Assembly: GCF_036320965.1 (NCBI RefSeq)
Contig: NC_092234.1
Span: 31,945,203-32,009,202, forward strand
Direction of reading: 5' to 3'
Length of the DNA: 64,000 bases
DNA from: Panulirus ornatus
Taxonomy: Eukaryota; Arthropoda; Malacostraca; Decapoda; Palinuridae
Shown: positions 47,330 to 58,106 of the stretch, piece after piece
Layout: each line of letters opens with the position of its first letter
Position numbering within the stretch: the first letter of the stretch is position 1
The notes under the pieces: model-generated
What the model saw: only the letters and a program-made list of their open reading frames with translations
Databases searched by the model: none
What the model was told of the DNA's origin: nothing
Made by a program: the position numbers and the translations under genes

Positions 47330-48650
47330 GTACACAGGTGTACAGTGAAGTAACAAGGTGGTGAAGGTCTGTCTGTAGCATGGGAAGACTAAGGTGCTGT
47401 GGAGGGGTGGGAGGTTAGGGGGAGCCACACAGGAGACGGGGTCAGCCTGACTGCTAAATAGTCTCACTAGTGTAGAATTGCTCAGGTAATTAGGCTGTTG
47501 CCGCCTCAGGTGCGGTGTTAGGGATACTGCTCCACGGAGGAGGAGGAGAGGAAAGGAGGAGGGCAGTGGCTGAGGGGGGAAACGTGGGAGAATGAAAGGA
47601 CTTTTCACTCTTTCACTCTTTCCACTAACTGGGAAACACTTTGCTGATAAGATAAAAACAGAGACCCGGTCGGGAGGTGTGACGTACAATGACCTGGGCT
47701 GACCCTGGTCAAGAGTGGGTGGGCGGGTAGGTGGGGATCGCGTCTCCCGAACGCCATCGATGACGAAAACCCGACGGTGGTTCCTGGTGCGAACGCGGGG
47801 GCGACGCGAGGTGAGCATCAGTGACGACGAACGCCTGGTAGGGGCGGCTCCTGGTGGCTCAGGAATGCATGACAGCCAGGGAGCTGGACAATACAAGACA
47901 GATGTAGTGGGGCGAGACAGTGAGATCCTGAGGAACTATACAACACCATGATACGAACAGTGAGACACAGACTGAGACAATGAATCAGATAATGAGGCAA
48001 TGAGAACCTGATGAGACAGGTTCACACAGCTGATGTATGTCCCTTACACCATACGACCGCCCTATCCCATCCCTTGGCCGGTCTCTCGTCAGGACACAAC
48101 ACCCTATAACCAGAGCTCAGGCCACGACAACCAGTCCATTGATCACAACACAACACGTTACGTCGTAGACACCAAACGTGTTAATGACGCAGTCCAATAA
48201 CAATGTGGAGAATGTAAACGAGAGAAGATATGCCTCGGCTTGACGCGTGAGGAGTTGGAGCGAATGACGATGCTGGCCAACGATGCTGCAAACCCCCAAC
48301 ATCAACCACCAAACCGACTTTACCATCATGATGGCAGGTAGCTACCCACCAAGTGGCGCTGCTCATGATGACAGATGTCTGGGCTTCGGCCATACTGATG
48401 GCGCGTCACCATCAGCCATACCGGACCAGACATCATCAACCAGAACTTGGTTATTACCCATTAGAACAGTGGGGACATCAACCACCACTTCGCAGTGCTA
48501 GTGCTAAACCATCCTTAACCAACCTGGCGCAGGAATCGTATGTATACACAGGAGCAAAGATAACCTGAAATTATGATGTCTGATGAACCTCAACCAACTA
48601 GTTGCAGTTCATCAACAACCAGAACCAGGACCTGCAACCACTACAGAGCG
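47330..48650. other. About 1.3 kb without long repeats; no gene recognised
   Basis: Unique sequence. A plus-strand frame at 47715-47951 is arginine-rich and unassigned. From 48280 to 48640 ATCAACCACCA/AACCAGA words recur, a faint repeat. Confidence 0.5.
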
Positions 48651-48654
48651 CTAG

Positions 48655-48687
48655 TGATGATGGTGATGATGATGATGATGATGATGT
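48655..48687. repeat. (GAT)n microsatellite
   Basis: About ten GAT/TGA units. Confidence 0.95.
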
Positions 48688-48689
48688 CA

Positions 48690-49010
48690 AATGAGCATCA
48701 CAAGGGCGCAGTCCCCGGATATCGTAACGCTAAGACGTGCTCGCAGTGAACCAACGTACCTCTGGCTCCAACCGGTAAGGACACGGTACAGTTAGTTACT
48801 GGGTGCGACTGGGAGACGTCCTGGTTCCAGAGATCGTGGGAAACCCGGTAACAAACCTTCTGGCCAGTACGTCTCAATGCCATGCCGTAAAAACAGGTGT
48901 GATCACGATTTTCATGACGCTTATGAAAAGAAAAAAATCTCTAAAAATTCCTTTGTTCGCTTTAGATTGAGAGAACTCATTCATACGGTAATATCTTCAG
49001 CATTTCATTT
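48690..49010. other. Spacer, no gene recognised
   Basis: Unique sequence. No tRNA-like fold or coding motif. Confidence 0.5.
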
Positions 49011-49012
49011 TT

Positions 49013-49073
49013 GATGTTAGCCGAGACGGCATGGGCAACTGAATGTTCTCATCAAGGTCATCTCATCAATGCT
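49013..49073 (-). repeat. Family C dispersed repeat, copy 2
   Basis: GTTAGCCGAGACGGCATGGG then CATCAAGGTCATCTCATCAA aligns with copy 1 at 28.72 kb. As there, an AT tract follows on the plus-strand right and a T-rich run precedes it. Confidence 0.75.
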
Positions 49074-49342
49074 ATATATATATATATGACAACATCATCA
49101 AGGCAGATACAAGAAAGAACTATATAATAGTCAGCTGATATATAAGGAAGAGACGTGGCTAGGACGCCATTTGGTAAACAAGTGACTACGTCTCTTCCTT
49201 GTATATCAACTGCGTTATATTTCTTTTTATATCTTCCCTCATGATATGATTGGTACACGAAAGTGCACCTGGGAACTTATCAAGTTTCATTTCCCCTTGG
49301 ATTAGAAGGGATTTACTTATCACGCGCTCAATTGTGATCTTT

Positions 49343-49348
<6 letters not shown>

Positions 49349-49402
<54 letters not shown>
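49349..49402. repeat. (AT)n microsatellite
   Basis: Perfect AT run immediately 5' of the tRNA-like segment. Confidence 0.97.
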
Positions 49403-49403
<1 letters not shown>

Positions 49404-49408
<5 letters not shown>

Positions 49409-49485
49409 TCCCATAGCCTAGCGGTTAGCATGCCTGCCTCTTGCACAGGGGTCCCAGGTTCGATCCTGGCTGTTGGAGGTTTGTA

Positions 49486-49487
<2 letters not shown>
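49404..49487 (+). repeat. tRNA-like SINE head between two (AT)n tracts
   Basis: A-box-like TAGCCTAGCGGTTAGCATG and B box GGTTCGATCC lie at tRNA-like spacing. A T-stem CCAGG/CCTGG pairs perfectly but closes a six-base loop instead of seven, and the anticodon stem has an unpaired pair. I read it as a tRNA-derived SINE head and not a functional tRNA gene. It shares TAGCGGTTAGC with the SINE at 11.83 kb. Confidence 0.7.

Positions 49488-49543
<56 letters not shown>
49488..49543. repeat. (AT)n microsatellite
   Basis: Perfect AT run, shared boundary of two SINE segments in opposite orientation. Confidence 0.97.
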
Positions 49544-49546
<3 letters not shown>

Positions 49547-49655
49547 AGCCAAAGCCAGAAACCCAATTCATCAACCAGCCCCTAGGATATGATGAACAGC
49601 TGGGAGGAATGTGGACAGAATGACCAAGACCTTATAACAATACAGGACCCAAAAC
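49544..49655 (-). repeat. SINE body fragment, minus strand
   Basis: The plus strand reads ACCCAATTCATCAACCAGCC then CCTAGGATATGATGAACAGC, aligning with 28.87-28.93 kb (ACCCATTTCATGAGCCAACT, AGGGGTGGATGAACAGCTGG). The tRNA-like head is decayed. Confidence 0.7.
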
Positions 49656-50094
49656 TCTCTCTCTCTCTCTCTGAACAACCTAAAAATATCTCAAAAACTT
49701 CACCTCATGATTCTCAAAAATTCCCTCTTTAAAACCGGGTTCTAGAAACGTTGGGTCTCCGGAGCCGCTCTAAAAAAAAAAAAAAAAAAAATCCCCAACA
49801 CAAAAAAAAATAAAAAATCCCCCCCAAAAAATTTCGCCCTCGGAAATTCGGCGAGTGAGGAGTCCTGTGGAAAATAGACCGCCACGAAGAATAAGCCCAA
49901 ACACGGAAAGGCCTTTTAACTTCATAACCGTCGCCATAAATCCTGACAACCTGCTAACTCTTTGGCCCGTGATAAGATTTGGAGTCTCCATCCTAAATCC
50001 TTTATGGACGATCTCACTTCCTCCAGAAAATTTCCCGGCCCAAAAAAGTGGACTTCTGCCCGTCGCAACAACTAATTTCCCGCGTAATCAGTAC
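49656..50094. other. No gene recognised
   Basis: A-rich (A19 near 49772) then unique sequence that keeps an open plus-strand frame but shows no domain. Confidence 0.5.
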
Positions 50095-50095
50095 C

Positions 50096-50107
50096 AAGAT
50101 GGCGGAC
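50096..50107 (+). promoter_or_regulatory. YY1-like motif overlapping a strong-context ATG
   Basis: AAGATGGCGG matches the YY1 core seen at many animal promoters. The embedded ATG (50099-50101) has A at -3 and G at +4. The frame reads MADRASSSRHEMALLLY and then runs into a (CT)n-encoded Ser-Leu repeat and stops at 50290. It could be a chance match or the 5' end of an unrecognised transcript. Confidence 0.3.
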
Positions 50108-50150
50108 CGAGCTTCCTCATCTCGCCACGAGATGGCACTGCTGTTATATT

Positions 50151-50151
<1 letters not shown>

Positions 50152-50210
<59 letters not shown>
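50152..50210. repeat. (CT)n microsatellite
   Basis: Perfect CT run. Confidence 0.97.
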
Positions 50211-50215
<5 letters not shown>

Positions 50216-50384
50216 TTTTTATTTCCCTTCATCAGAGAAGTAATTTCCCCCTTCACTCCCGCGCATTTCTCATCCTCGCAGCCTTTTTAGCTGTTGATTA
50301 TGAATTATGGAATCCAGGAGAGGAGGCTTCTTCCTCAAGACTTTGCTCCTGTCTGGCTCTCCCGAGGCCAAGGGTTTTTAAAGA

Positions 50385-50495
50385 CGGGGGCGGCGGGGGG
50401 GAGATGGGTTGGGGGAGGAGGAGGTGGCGGCGGCGACCGAGATGTCGGGAAGGGGGGGGGGGAGGGGGAGGAGGGGGAGGAGGTAGAGGAAGGAT
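50385..50495. repeat. G-rich GGGGGC/GGAGGA tract
   Basis: Runs of 4-10 G separated by A or C. Quadruplex-prone. Confidence 0.85.
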
Positions 50496-50579
50496 ACAGA
50501 AGTGGTGATACAGATCTGCAGGGGGGGTCGAAGTGTTGTGGTGAATGTGATGGTTTAACACGCGCTTGAATGGCGACGG

Positions 50580-50870
50580 TGAGGGAGGGAAAAGGGAAGA
50601 CGTGCGAGAAGTGAGAGGAAGAAAATGGGAAAGAGGAGGTAAGGACCTTCAGAAAAAAAAAAAGAGAGAGATGGTATGGGAGGAAGAAAATGGGAAAGAG
50701 GAGGTAAGGATCTTCAGAAAAAAAAAAAGAGAGAGATGGTAAGGGAGGAAGAAAATGGGAAAGATGATGTAAGGATCTTTAGGAAAAAAAAACGACTCGG
50801 ATGATACGAGAGGAAGAAAATGGGCAAGGGGAGGCATGGGTCCTTAGAGAAAATGGCATGGGAGGAAGAA
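50580..50870. repeat. ~63 bp purine-rich minisatellite, about 4 copies
   Basis: The unit GGAAGAAAATGGGAAAGAGG then AGGTAAGGATCTTCAGAAAA and AGAGAGAGATGGTA recurs with increasing decay to the right. Confidence 0.88.
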
Positions 50871-51057
50871 ATTGGGAAAAGGGCAGGTATGCATATGAAA
50901 GAAAACGAGAAGGATGGTAGGAGAGAAGTTCTTAAAGGTAACGGGAGATAGTCAGTTTCACATACTGTTGGGCAAAGAATGTCGAGACAAGATATGGAAG
51001 GGGAGGGAATGAGGCAAGTGGGGGAAGGAGAGAGAAAGACGGGAAGGAAAGAAAGAG

Positions 51058-51112
51058 GGAAGGAAGGAAGGAAGGAAGGAAGGAAGGAAGGAAGGAAGGA
51101 AGGAAGGAAGGA
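51058..51112. repeat. (GGAA)n microsatellite
   Basis: About 13 perfect GGAA units. GGAA arrays are known ETS-factor binding platforms in mammals; no such role is shown here. Confidence 0.95.
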
Positions 51113-51222
51113 AGAAGGCCAAGAGATGGTGATGAGAATCTGAGGTGTTGGAGATGTGGTGGGGTGGTGAAGGCAATGACGTCATAGTCCTAGACGGTCA
51201 AAAAAGAAAAAACTGGTTTTGG

Positions 51223-51268
51223 TGTGTGTATGTGTGTGTGTGTGTAGGTGTGTGTGTGTGTGTGTGTG

Positions 51269-51339
<71 letters not shown>
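51223..51339. repeat. Interrupted (GT)n microsatellite
   Basis: GT run with AGGT and ATGT interruptions at regular intervals, suggesting internal duplication. Confidence 0.96.
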
Positions 51340-51939
51340 TTGAGGCGGCTGCCGGATGGGTGCGCGAAGGGAATACTTAACAAACACATACGGCTGTTCA
51401 AACCCTACCTCAAAGGGAGGATTACCCATCCTATATAAGTAACTTTAAACGCAATGATCACACGAATTAACAAAAAAAACGTCAGAATGATAAGAGATTA
51501 ATATGAAGTACAATAATATAAATGCCATAAACAAAGCTCAGTGATATAATTCAGACTCGGGGTCCTGAAATTATAGACACACAACAATAGGATGAAATAC
51601 CCTGTTCTTTGACCCCGAAAGACAAATGAACAAAGATATGCCATACAGGGTCATTAATTACACATGCGACAGCACTTAATGGGATGCGAACCCCGGTACT
51701 GGTTAGCTAAACTCGAAGGAAAAAAGGATACATAAGTATTCGCTAATAGTAATTACTTATGGTCTTACGAAAGGCTTAAGAGAATAATGATTAGCATCAG
51801 GCACGGGGAGGTGTCAAGCGTGTCTTAGCAATTACTCGATTCAATTACATATCTAAAATGATTACGCTCATTCAGCTCAGGAAACTGGTTATATATTTGT
51901 CTCGGGGAAGGGAGAAAGAGGCAGAGAGGATGAATATTC

Positions 51940-51940
<1 letters not shown>
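51340..51940. other. No gene recognised
   Basis: AT-rich unique sequence. GGGATGCGAACCCCGG (51680-51695) is B-box-like on the minus strand but has no A box partner. Confidence 0.5.

Positions 51941-51942
<2 letters not shown>

Positions 51943-52000
<58 letters not shown>
51943..52000. repeat. (AT)n, left flank of family A copy 4
   Basis: Perfect AT run. Confidence 0.97.
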
Positions 52001-52001
<1 letters not shown>

Positions 52002-52002
52002 T

Positions 52003-52240
52003 GTATATTTCTCTCTTTCATACTATTCGCCATTTCCCGCGTTAGTGAGGTAGCGTTAAGAATAGAGAACTGAGCCTTCGAGGGGAATATCCTCACTTGG
52101 ACCCCTTCTCTGTTCTTTCTTTTGGAAAATTAAAAAACGGGAGGGGAGGATTTCCAGCCCCACGCTCCCTCCCCTTTCAGTCGCCTTCTACAACACACAG
52201 GGAATACGTGGAAAGTATTCTCTCTCCCTTATCCCTATAC
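52003..52240 (+). repeat. Family A dispersed repeat, copy 4 (full length, diverged)
   Basis: All landmarks from TTTCATACTATTCGCCATTT to GGGAATACGTGGAAAG are present with scattered point changes. The terminal hairpin is degraded (CTTATCCCTATAC). It is the most diverged of the four and so probably the oldest. Confidence 0.9.
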
Positions 52241-52248
52241 ATATATAT

Positions 52249-52405
52249 AAGGTGTTACCGGACTCGTCCTGCCCGAGGATAAGCTGTGAGCGTCAGCTTT
52301 AGCGAGGCAGTACCATAGGTAGTACAGTCTCGTCAAAGAACTTCTTACTCCAAAGGAGTCCACATTTCTCTGCTACTGAAAGTAGCTAAGCCTTGGACTG
52401 CAGAA
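52249..52405 (+). repeat. Family B dispersed repeat, copy 1
   Basis: Begins GGTGTTACCGGACTCGTCCT and continues with AGGCAGTACCATAGG, AAAGAACTTCTTACTCCAAA and CTGCTACTGAAAGTAG. It aligns with 54996-55165. A short TATATATA precedes it and an (ATT)n array follows. Confidence 0.82.
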
Positions 52406-52406
52406 G

Positions 52407-52500
52407 TATTATTATTATTATCATTATTATTATTATCATTATTATTATTATTATCAATATTATTATTAGTTATCATCATTATCTTTATTATCATCATTAG
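52407..52500. repeat. (ATT)n microsatellite
   Basis: ATT trinucleotide array with ATC interruptions, starting at the 3' edge of family B copy 1. Confidence 0.95.
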
Positions 52501-52998
52501 GATGTGTCAGGGTATGTACATACGTCAACAGTTAACTTATTCGGAGTACTGGGAATCGAACGCTTGTTTAACGGTAAACATGGGAAAGCACATGCGCGCG
52601 CATACAATAGCTGCCAAGCTCACGTGTGCTTGCTGGACGCATCACCCCAAAACGACGGAATTCCCTCTTCCTCTCCTGAATGCAAACTCTACATTACTCC
52701 TTCAAAATAGTACGTTTGAGTGTGCCTTCCCTCAGAAATCATGGGTGACACTCCGCCCCCCATCCCCATTTGTAATTAAAAGACTAAGGGTAAGAGGTTT
52801 AATTTGGGGCAGTGGAGGGGGCTGTAAGGCCCCTAACTGCCACACTAAAATGGGTGACAGTGGCCTTTCGAACTTAAGAAGCAAAAGGATAACTGGAGCT
52901 TTCCCTTAACAAACTGTAGCAGGCTAGGTCACCCTCACCAAACTTGGTCCAGTACCCTCATCCCAAGATTCGAACCACCGTGAGACACACCTTCCCAC

Positions 52999-53000
<2 letters not shown>
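52501..53000. other. No gene recognised
   Basis: Unique sequence open in two plus-strand frames (up to 135 codons) without a recognised domain. GGTTCGAATCTTGG on the minus strand near 52965 equals the SINE B box at 11886, but no SINE body follows. Confidence 0.45.

Positions 53001-53055
<55 letters not shown>
53001..53055. repeat. (GA)n microsatellite
   Basis: Perfect GA run. Confidence 0.97.
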
Positions 53056-53059
<4 letters not shown>

Positions 53060-54025
53060 CCTCGGAAACATGAAACAGTAACGAAAAAACCTTCAATAGC
53101 TTACCTCGAAGATATGTAAGAGCGAGCCAACACTACTTCAACACACAAACAGTTGCTTACCTCGGAGACTTATAAAAGCCATCATTACTTTACGATTAAC
53201 AAGTAGACTAAAGAACGAAAAAAAAAAATGATCATATTTCTCCATCTACACCCAGGTGGGAGAGGCTCAACTCACGAAGTTTAAGCCGCGTCGGGTTTCG
53301 AACGCAACTCAGGCAATACAGGAAACACTGATTTCCCTACCAGTTCCTGACCGACTCTCATGCTGTTAGAACATCACGAACATAAAAATCGAATAAATCC
53401 ATCCATTTTCTTTTTTTCATATAAGGAGATAAATGCGTGGAAACTGTATGACGGACCTGCAGCAGCGTCTTGAGGAAGACCCTAGCCTGCATACATTTTT
53501 TTTTGGGGGGGTAAAGGAGCTGCTGGAGACTGGCAGTGGAATTCATCTCTACTTAAAGAGGAAACATAGGAGCCAGGACCCTTAACCTGAGGGAGACTTT
53601 GTCGAAAACAGGAAAGAATAGCCGAAGGCGGTCCTACATAGTGGTGGAACTCCCTTACAAAAAAGTAAATACAAATAGGTAATTATAGAGAACCACAGAC
53701 ACACAGACCATCATAACGGATCCCCGCGTCTCACCTGCTTCCTCTACTTCTCAACATCGAACTCGTGGCGATTCCTGATCAAAGAAGAAGAGAAGAGGAA
53801 GGAGGAGCAAAGTATAAATATTAGAGAAACTTACGAGAACCCATGTTATCACTTTGTGATGGGGGTCGTGCGGGCAGCCTCGCTAAAACCTGTTATTAGC
53901 ACCATGAACTGCCCAGATCCTTAGATAAGACGAGTATAGTCTGGGAGAGAATGAGAGAGAAAAAAAAAAGAGAAAGAAAGGAGGAGTTTAAATGCACCTT
54001 TACATGACGTATGACCTTGATACAC
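53056..54025. other. No gene recognised
   Basis: Unique sequence. The only notable feature is the 53880-53940 block shared with 39705-39765. Confidence 0.5.

Positions 54026-54028
<3 letters not shown>

Positions 54029-54079
<51 letters not shown>
54029..54079. repeat. (GA)n microsatellite
   Basis: Perfect GA run. Confidence 0.97.
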
Positions 54080-54082
<3 letters not shown>

Positions 54083-54910
54083 GATTACCCACAAGTATCA
54101 GACAATGCAGAAGGCACCCCCACCCACGACTTCTCTTTCCCCCGTCCTCTACCCCTTAACATCATCATCAGACAGGAGATAAGGGTTAGTCCCAAGACAT
54201 CCTCCTCCTCCTCCTCCTTATCCCCTCACCACCCATATTCCCTCCGAAAGCACACCAGGCCGGACACAAGGACCACATAACACAATTGTTTGACCGCCAA
54301 TCCACCCCTACTTCGCCAGGAAAGTAATCCGAGCGTATATTCGAGAAGTCTGTCAGCTTATGTAATGAACCAATTTTGTAACAATGTCTTGTAGTAAGCA
54401 ACTGCACTAAGGTTTGAAAAGACTTTTTTGTGACCTCTGTAATCCTCTTGCGCCACCGCTCACAGGATGAGCATGGGATGCACACTAAACCTGCTGGTTG
54501 ATAGCTGCACAAATCACAAATGACAACACGTAGAAATGATTCATATACAACAACGAAATCGTTGTCGCGACCAACGTAGATACAACGAACTGAAGTCGTG
54601 GAAAATACGTCATCTCAGATATCTAGAATTTCTTATAATAAAAAGATTTGTCCTTGAGGATAAATCATATGTACTCAAGTTCAATCAATGTGTGGTTTTC
54701 TGAGGCAGTAATTTATATATATGGGTGGACCATAAGGTGACCATGATCAAAGTGTAAGGCAGATAACGACCTTTTCTTTTTGGCCTAATCAATATTTTGT
54801 CATTAGGGGCACTGGCTAATGACCTTTTCAACTGAGAGATGATGTTAGCCAGTCTTTTAATTACTGTCTTCTCTTGTACGGCTATTGTACAACGGCTTTT
54901 TACTGTGGAT
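54080..54910. other. No gene recognised; weak minus-strand coding-like remnant
   Basis: On the minus strand, a frame at 54186-54512 contains CIPCSSCER, which recalls the start of a GIY-YIG-type domain of Penelope-like elements. The rest does not fit well, so this is not called as an element. A (CTC)n-like run lies at 54201-54218. Confidence 0.35.
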
Positions 54911-54914
54911 AGGA

Positions 54915-54915
<1 letters not shown>

Positions 54916-54991
<76 letters not shown>
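54916..54991. repeat. (AT)n, left flank of family B copy 2
   Basis: Perfect AT run. Confidence 0.97.
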
Positions 54992-54995
<4 letters not shown>

Positions 54996-54996
<1 letters not shown>

Positions 54997-55170
54997 GTGT
55001 TACCGGACTCCGCCTGCTTATGGTTACGCCACAAGTGAAAAGTCACCTTCGGGGAAGCTGTACCATCGGAGTGCAATATCGTCCAAGAACTTATAAACTC
55101 CAAACGAGTTCATCCTTTCCCAGTTACTGATTGTAGAGCAGCCTTGAAGCTAGAGGAACACCTTAAGGTT
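54996..55170 (+). repeat. Family B dispersed repeat, copy 2
   Basis: CGTGTTACCGGACTCCGCCT, then AGCTGTACCATCGGAG, TCCAAGAACTTATAAACTCC and CCCAGTTACTGATTGTAG. Same order as copy 1, and lies between (AT)n arrays. Confidence 0.84.
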
Positions 55171-55180
55171 CTATACACGA

Positions 55181-55181
<1 letters not shown>

Positions 55182-55272
<91 letters not shown>
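55182..55272. repeat. (AT)n, right flank of family B copy 2
   Basis: Perfect AT run of about 90 bp. Confidence 0.97.
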
Positions 55273-55275
<3 letters not shown>

Positions 55276-55445
55276 GAGGATGGTGGTGTGTTAGACAACT
55301 CGATCAAATTGTAGACATTAACCTCACTACCTCCTGAGCCTCGCGTCTCACCTGCCACCTCTCTCCTCATTAATCTACAGACCTGGCAAACAAACCCTTC
55401 CCTCAAAGGCCCTTTACCCTCAACTACTCTGCATGGCTACACAGC

Positions 55446-55448
<3 letters not shown>

Positions 55449-55527
<79 letters not shown>
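55449..55527. repeat. (CT)n microsatellite
   Basis: Perfect CT run of about 78 bp. Confidence 0.98.
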
Positions 55528-55528
<1 letters not shown>

Positions 55529-56750
55529 GCTGGGGGAGGCAGAATGTAGTACTCATGCAACACTGTAACAGAGTCACTTCCAGGGAGGGAGGGAGGTGAG
55601 GTCATCAGATATAACCCTCGAGTACAGAACCGTAACTGTAGTGTCAGTTGAATATTCCCACTAGTGACCGAGGCTGTGGTAACCACTTACTCCTCCACCC
55701 CAAAATCGACACCTAGAGAGTCAGAATGGCACAGAAAAGTAAGAAAACAAGACTCCTCTCCAGATCATCTTAGAAGCTCTTCTTGCCTTCTATTCTTCCT
55801 TCAACATCCTCCTCCTCCTCTTCCTCCTCCTCCTCCTCACAGTAGCGGACCTCCCCGTGGCCTGGTCCACTCCCCAGGTGTGTCAAGGCCACACGCACGC
55901 CACCCTCTGTGCTCTCACCAAGCCCGCAAGGGGTTACCTCCTCTCCCCTGGGGCCATGGTTGTGGGACTGAGTGAAAGACGGCTGAGAGCCGACATTCTG
56001 GTGAGACACGACATGCGAGTGCGGGTGAAGGGCGTGCAGTCTGTGGGAGTGAGGAGCGCTGGGAGGCAGAATACTGCAGTAAGGAGGGTTGGGAGGATGC
56101 GTCTTAGGGTAGGGGATAAGTCTTAGGGTAGGGGATGATGATGAGCGTAAAGAAACGACCTGATAAATTAGGGACGACGCGAAAAACAGAAAATGGGAGG
56201 TAGTTGTGGAGACCTAGATTCGCAATGAGTAAAGAATAAAAACTCGATACTTTTAACTGGCAGCTACTGTTATCTTTTTTTTGTTTTGAGGGAGGACACA
56301 TGGGTAGGGAGGAAGGCACAGACCCGGGTCGTGCCGACGGGCACAGACGGTGGCCCAGGGTGCGTGGAACGTAGCAGTGAGGAGGAAGAGGAGGAGGAGA
56401 GGAGGAGGAAGGTGCTAATATTCATGACCATATCAACATCTATGGCACTGACGGCACAGATACAAGTATCCATCCCTGTAGCACAGAACGCGTAGTGAAA
56501 ATAGCAAAAACACGCTAGTGGACTGCTAAATACCACGTTCCCGCATGTACAAATGCAAGAAAATTGAATCATTAAATGAATATATCTATGATCCACGCAC
56601 AATGAAACGTAAATATGCAAGATTCTGGCAGTTAACAGCCGGGAGGGGGAGGGATCAAAGCCGGAGCCCGGACTAAAAATACATACGCAGGAGGGAACAC
56701 TTGAAGACATGGGAGGGGAGGAGGCTTGCCTGTATATACAGTCTACAATC
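55528..56750. other. No gene recognised
   Basis: Contains a (TCC)n-like run at 55806-55840, an AGGAGGAAG tract at 56375-56410 and a duplicated CTTAGGGTAGGGGAT near 56102 and 56121. Open frames here show no domain. Confidence 0.5.
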
Positions 56751-56754
56751 GACG

Positions 56755-57120
56755 GAAAATTATTGTACAGCCTCCCACAGTAATGATGAAGACTTAAGAG
56801 CCTCCCATGGTGATGATTAAGACTTAGGACTCTCCCACAGTAATGAAAAAGACTTAAAAGACTTCGATAGTGATGATAAAGATTTCATAACCTCTCCTGG
56901 TAATGAATGGCAAAGACTTAAAGAGCCTCCCACAGTAATTGATAAAGACTTAAGCACCTCCCACAGTAATTAATACAGACTCAAGTGCCTCTTACAAGAA
57001 TGATAAAGACTCGAGATCCTCCCATAATGATGGTGATAATGATGATAAAGAGCTTATAGCCTCCCATTGTAAAGGTAAAGTCGTAAAGAGCCTCCAATAG
57101 TAATATGTATAGATGTAAGC
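56755..57120. repeat. Degenerate ~30-60 bp minisatellite
   Basis: The phrase GCCTCCCACAGTAATGATGA then AGACTTAAGA recurs about a dozen times with small indels. Confidence 0.85.
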
Positions 57121-57555
57121 ATCTCCCTTATCAATACTAAAAACCCCCGTAAGTTATTAATAATGATATCAAAACCACTAAGAGTACACAATAAAGCAAC
57201 ATGAACCACTTTAAGAGAGATCTTGCACCTAACTACAGGACATGAGAGCAGCAAAGGATTTTCAAAACTATCCACAGTAAATAATAAAGTATTTATAACC
57301 ATAAATACGTAATACAAATCTTAGGACCAAATACAGTAGTTTACAAAGATGTCTGAGACATCCATGGCACATAACAAAAGCCCTAGACCTTACTGTGGTC
57401 AAAACTAAACTTCCCAAATCCTCCTACATCAACAATAAGGATATACGGAGTTTCCCACACTCGATAATGCAAGACTTCGGGGCCTCCCACAGCCAGCAGT
57501 ACAGACGTCAAAGGACGCCCCTGGTGAGGAGGACAGTATCGTAGGTGCGTCCCAC
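57121..57555. other. No gene recognised
   Basis: Mostly unique. Isolated CCTCCCACA words (57480-57500) may be outlying units of the minisatellite on the left. Confidence 0.5.
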
Positions 57556-57559
57556 GGCA

Positions 57560-57870
57560 ACCGAGACAAAGGTGGTGGTAGTGTGTGGGTGTGGTGAGGT
57601 TCCCCCGCCACACCCATATCACTACCGCACCACCATCACAAGACAGACGTGGTGTTGGTGTGGTGGTAGCAAGGTCCTCCCACATCACAATCACACCTCA
57701 ATAACACGCCGCTACACATGTAGTGGTAGCGGTGTAGCGGTAGTAAAACCGTACACCACTACTCCTACCACTACAAGACAAAAGACGGTGGCAGCGGTGT
57801 GGTGGTAGCAAGGCCCCTGCCATCACCACCACCAGAGGTAGACAGCAGTGGCTGTGGTGGCAGTGGTCGG
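57560..57870. repeat. Degenerate GGT/CAC trinucleotide-rich tract
   Basis: GGTGGTAGCAAGG, GTGTGGTGGTAG and CACCACTAC words recur on both strands. Confidence 0.7.
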
Positions 57871-58028
57871 GAGACCTACCACACAACCAGCGGAACCAGT
57901 CAGTGGGTCGGTGGGCCGTCACTAACAAAGGAACGCTTATGCACACACACGTTCCTGGGCGTCTGCGCCTCACACCGGGTTCCGTTCCGGATATAAGACT
58001 GGTTGTTATTGTAGGTCTCCCGGCTGTA

Positions 58029-58030
<2 letters not shown>

Positions 58031-58104
<74 letters not shown>
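58031..58104. repeat. (CT)n adjoining family E copy 1
   Basis: Perfect CT run of about 73 bp. Confidence 0.98.

Positions 58105-58106
<2 letters not shown>

Noticed and set aside
49404..49487. A functional tRNA gene
   Set aside because: The T loop has six bases instead of seven, the anticodon stem is imperfect, and the segment lies between (AT)n tracts in a SINE context.
54186..54996. A Penelope-like element (GIY-YIG domain) on the minus strand
   Set aside because: Only CIPCSSCER resembles the domain. The expected following YIG and downstream residues are not convincing even allowing frameshifts. An HMM search with frameshift-tolerant translation would decide.
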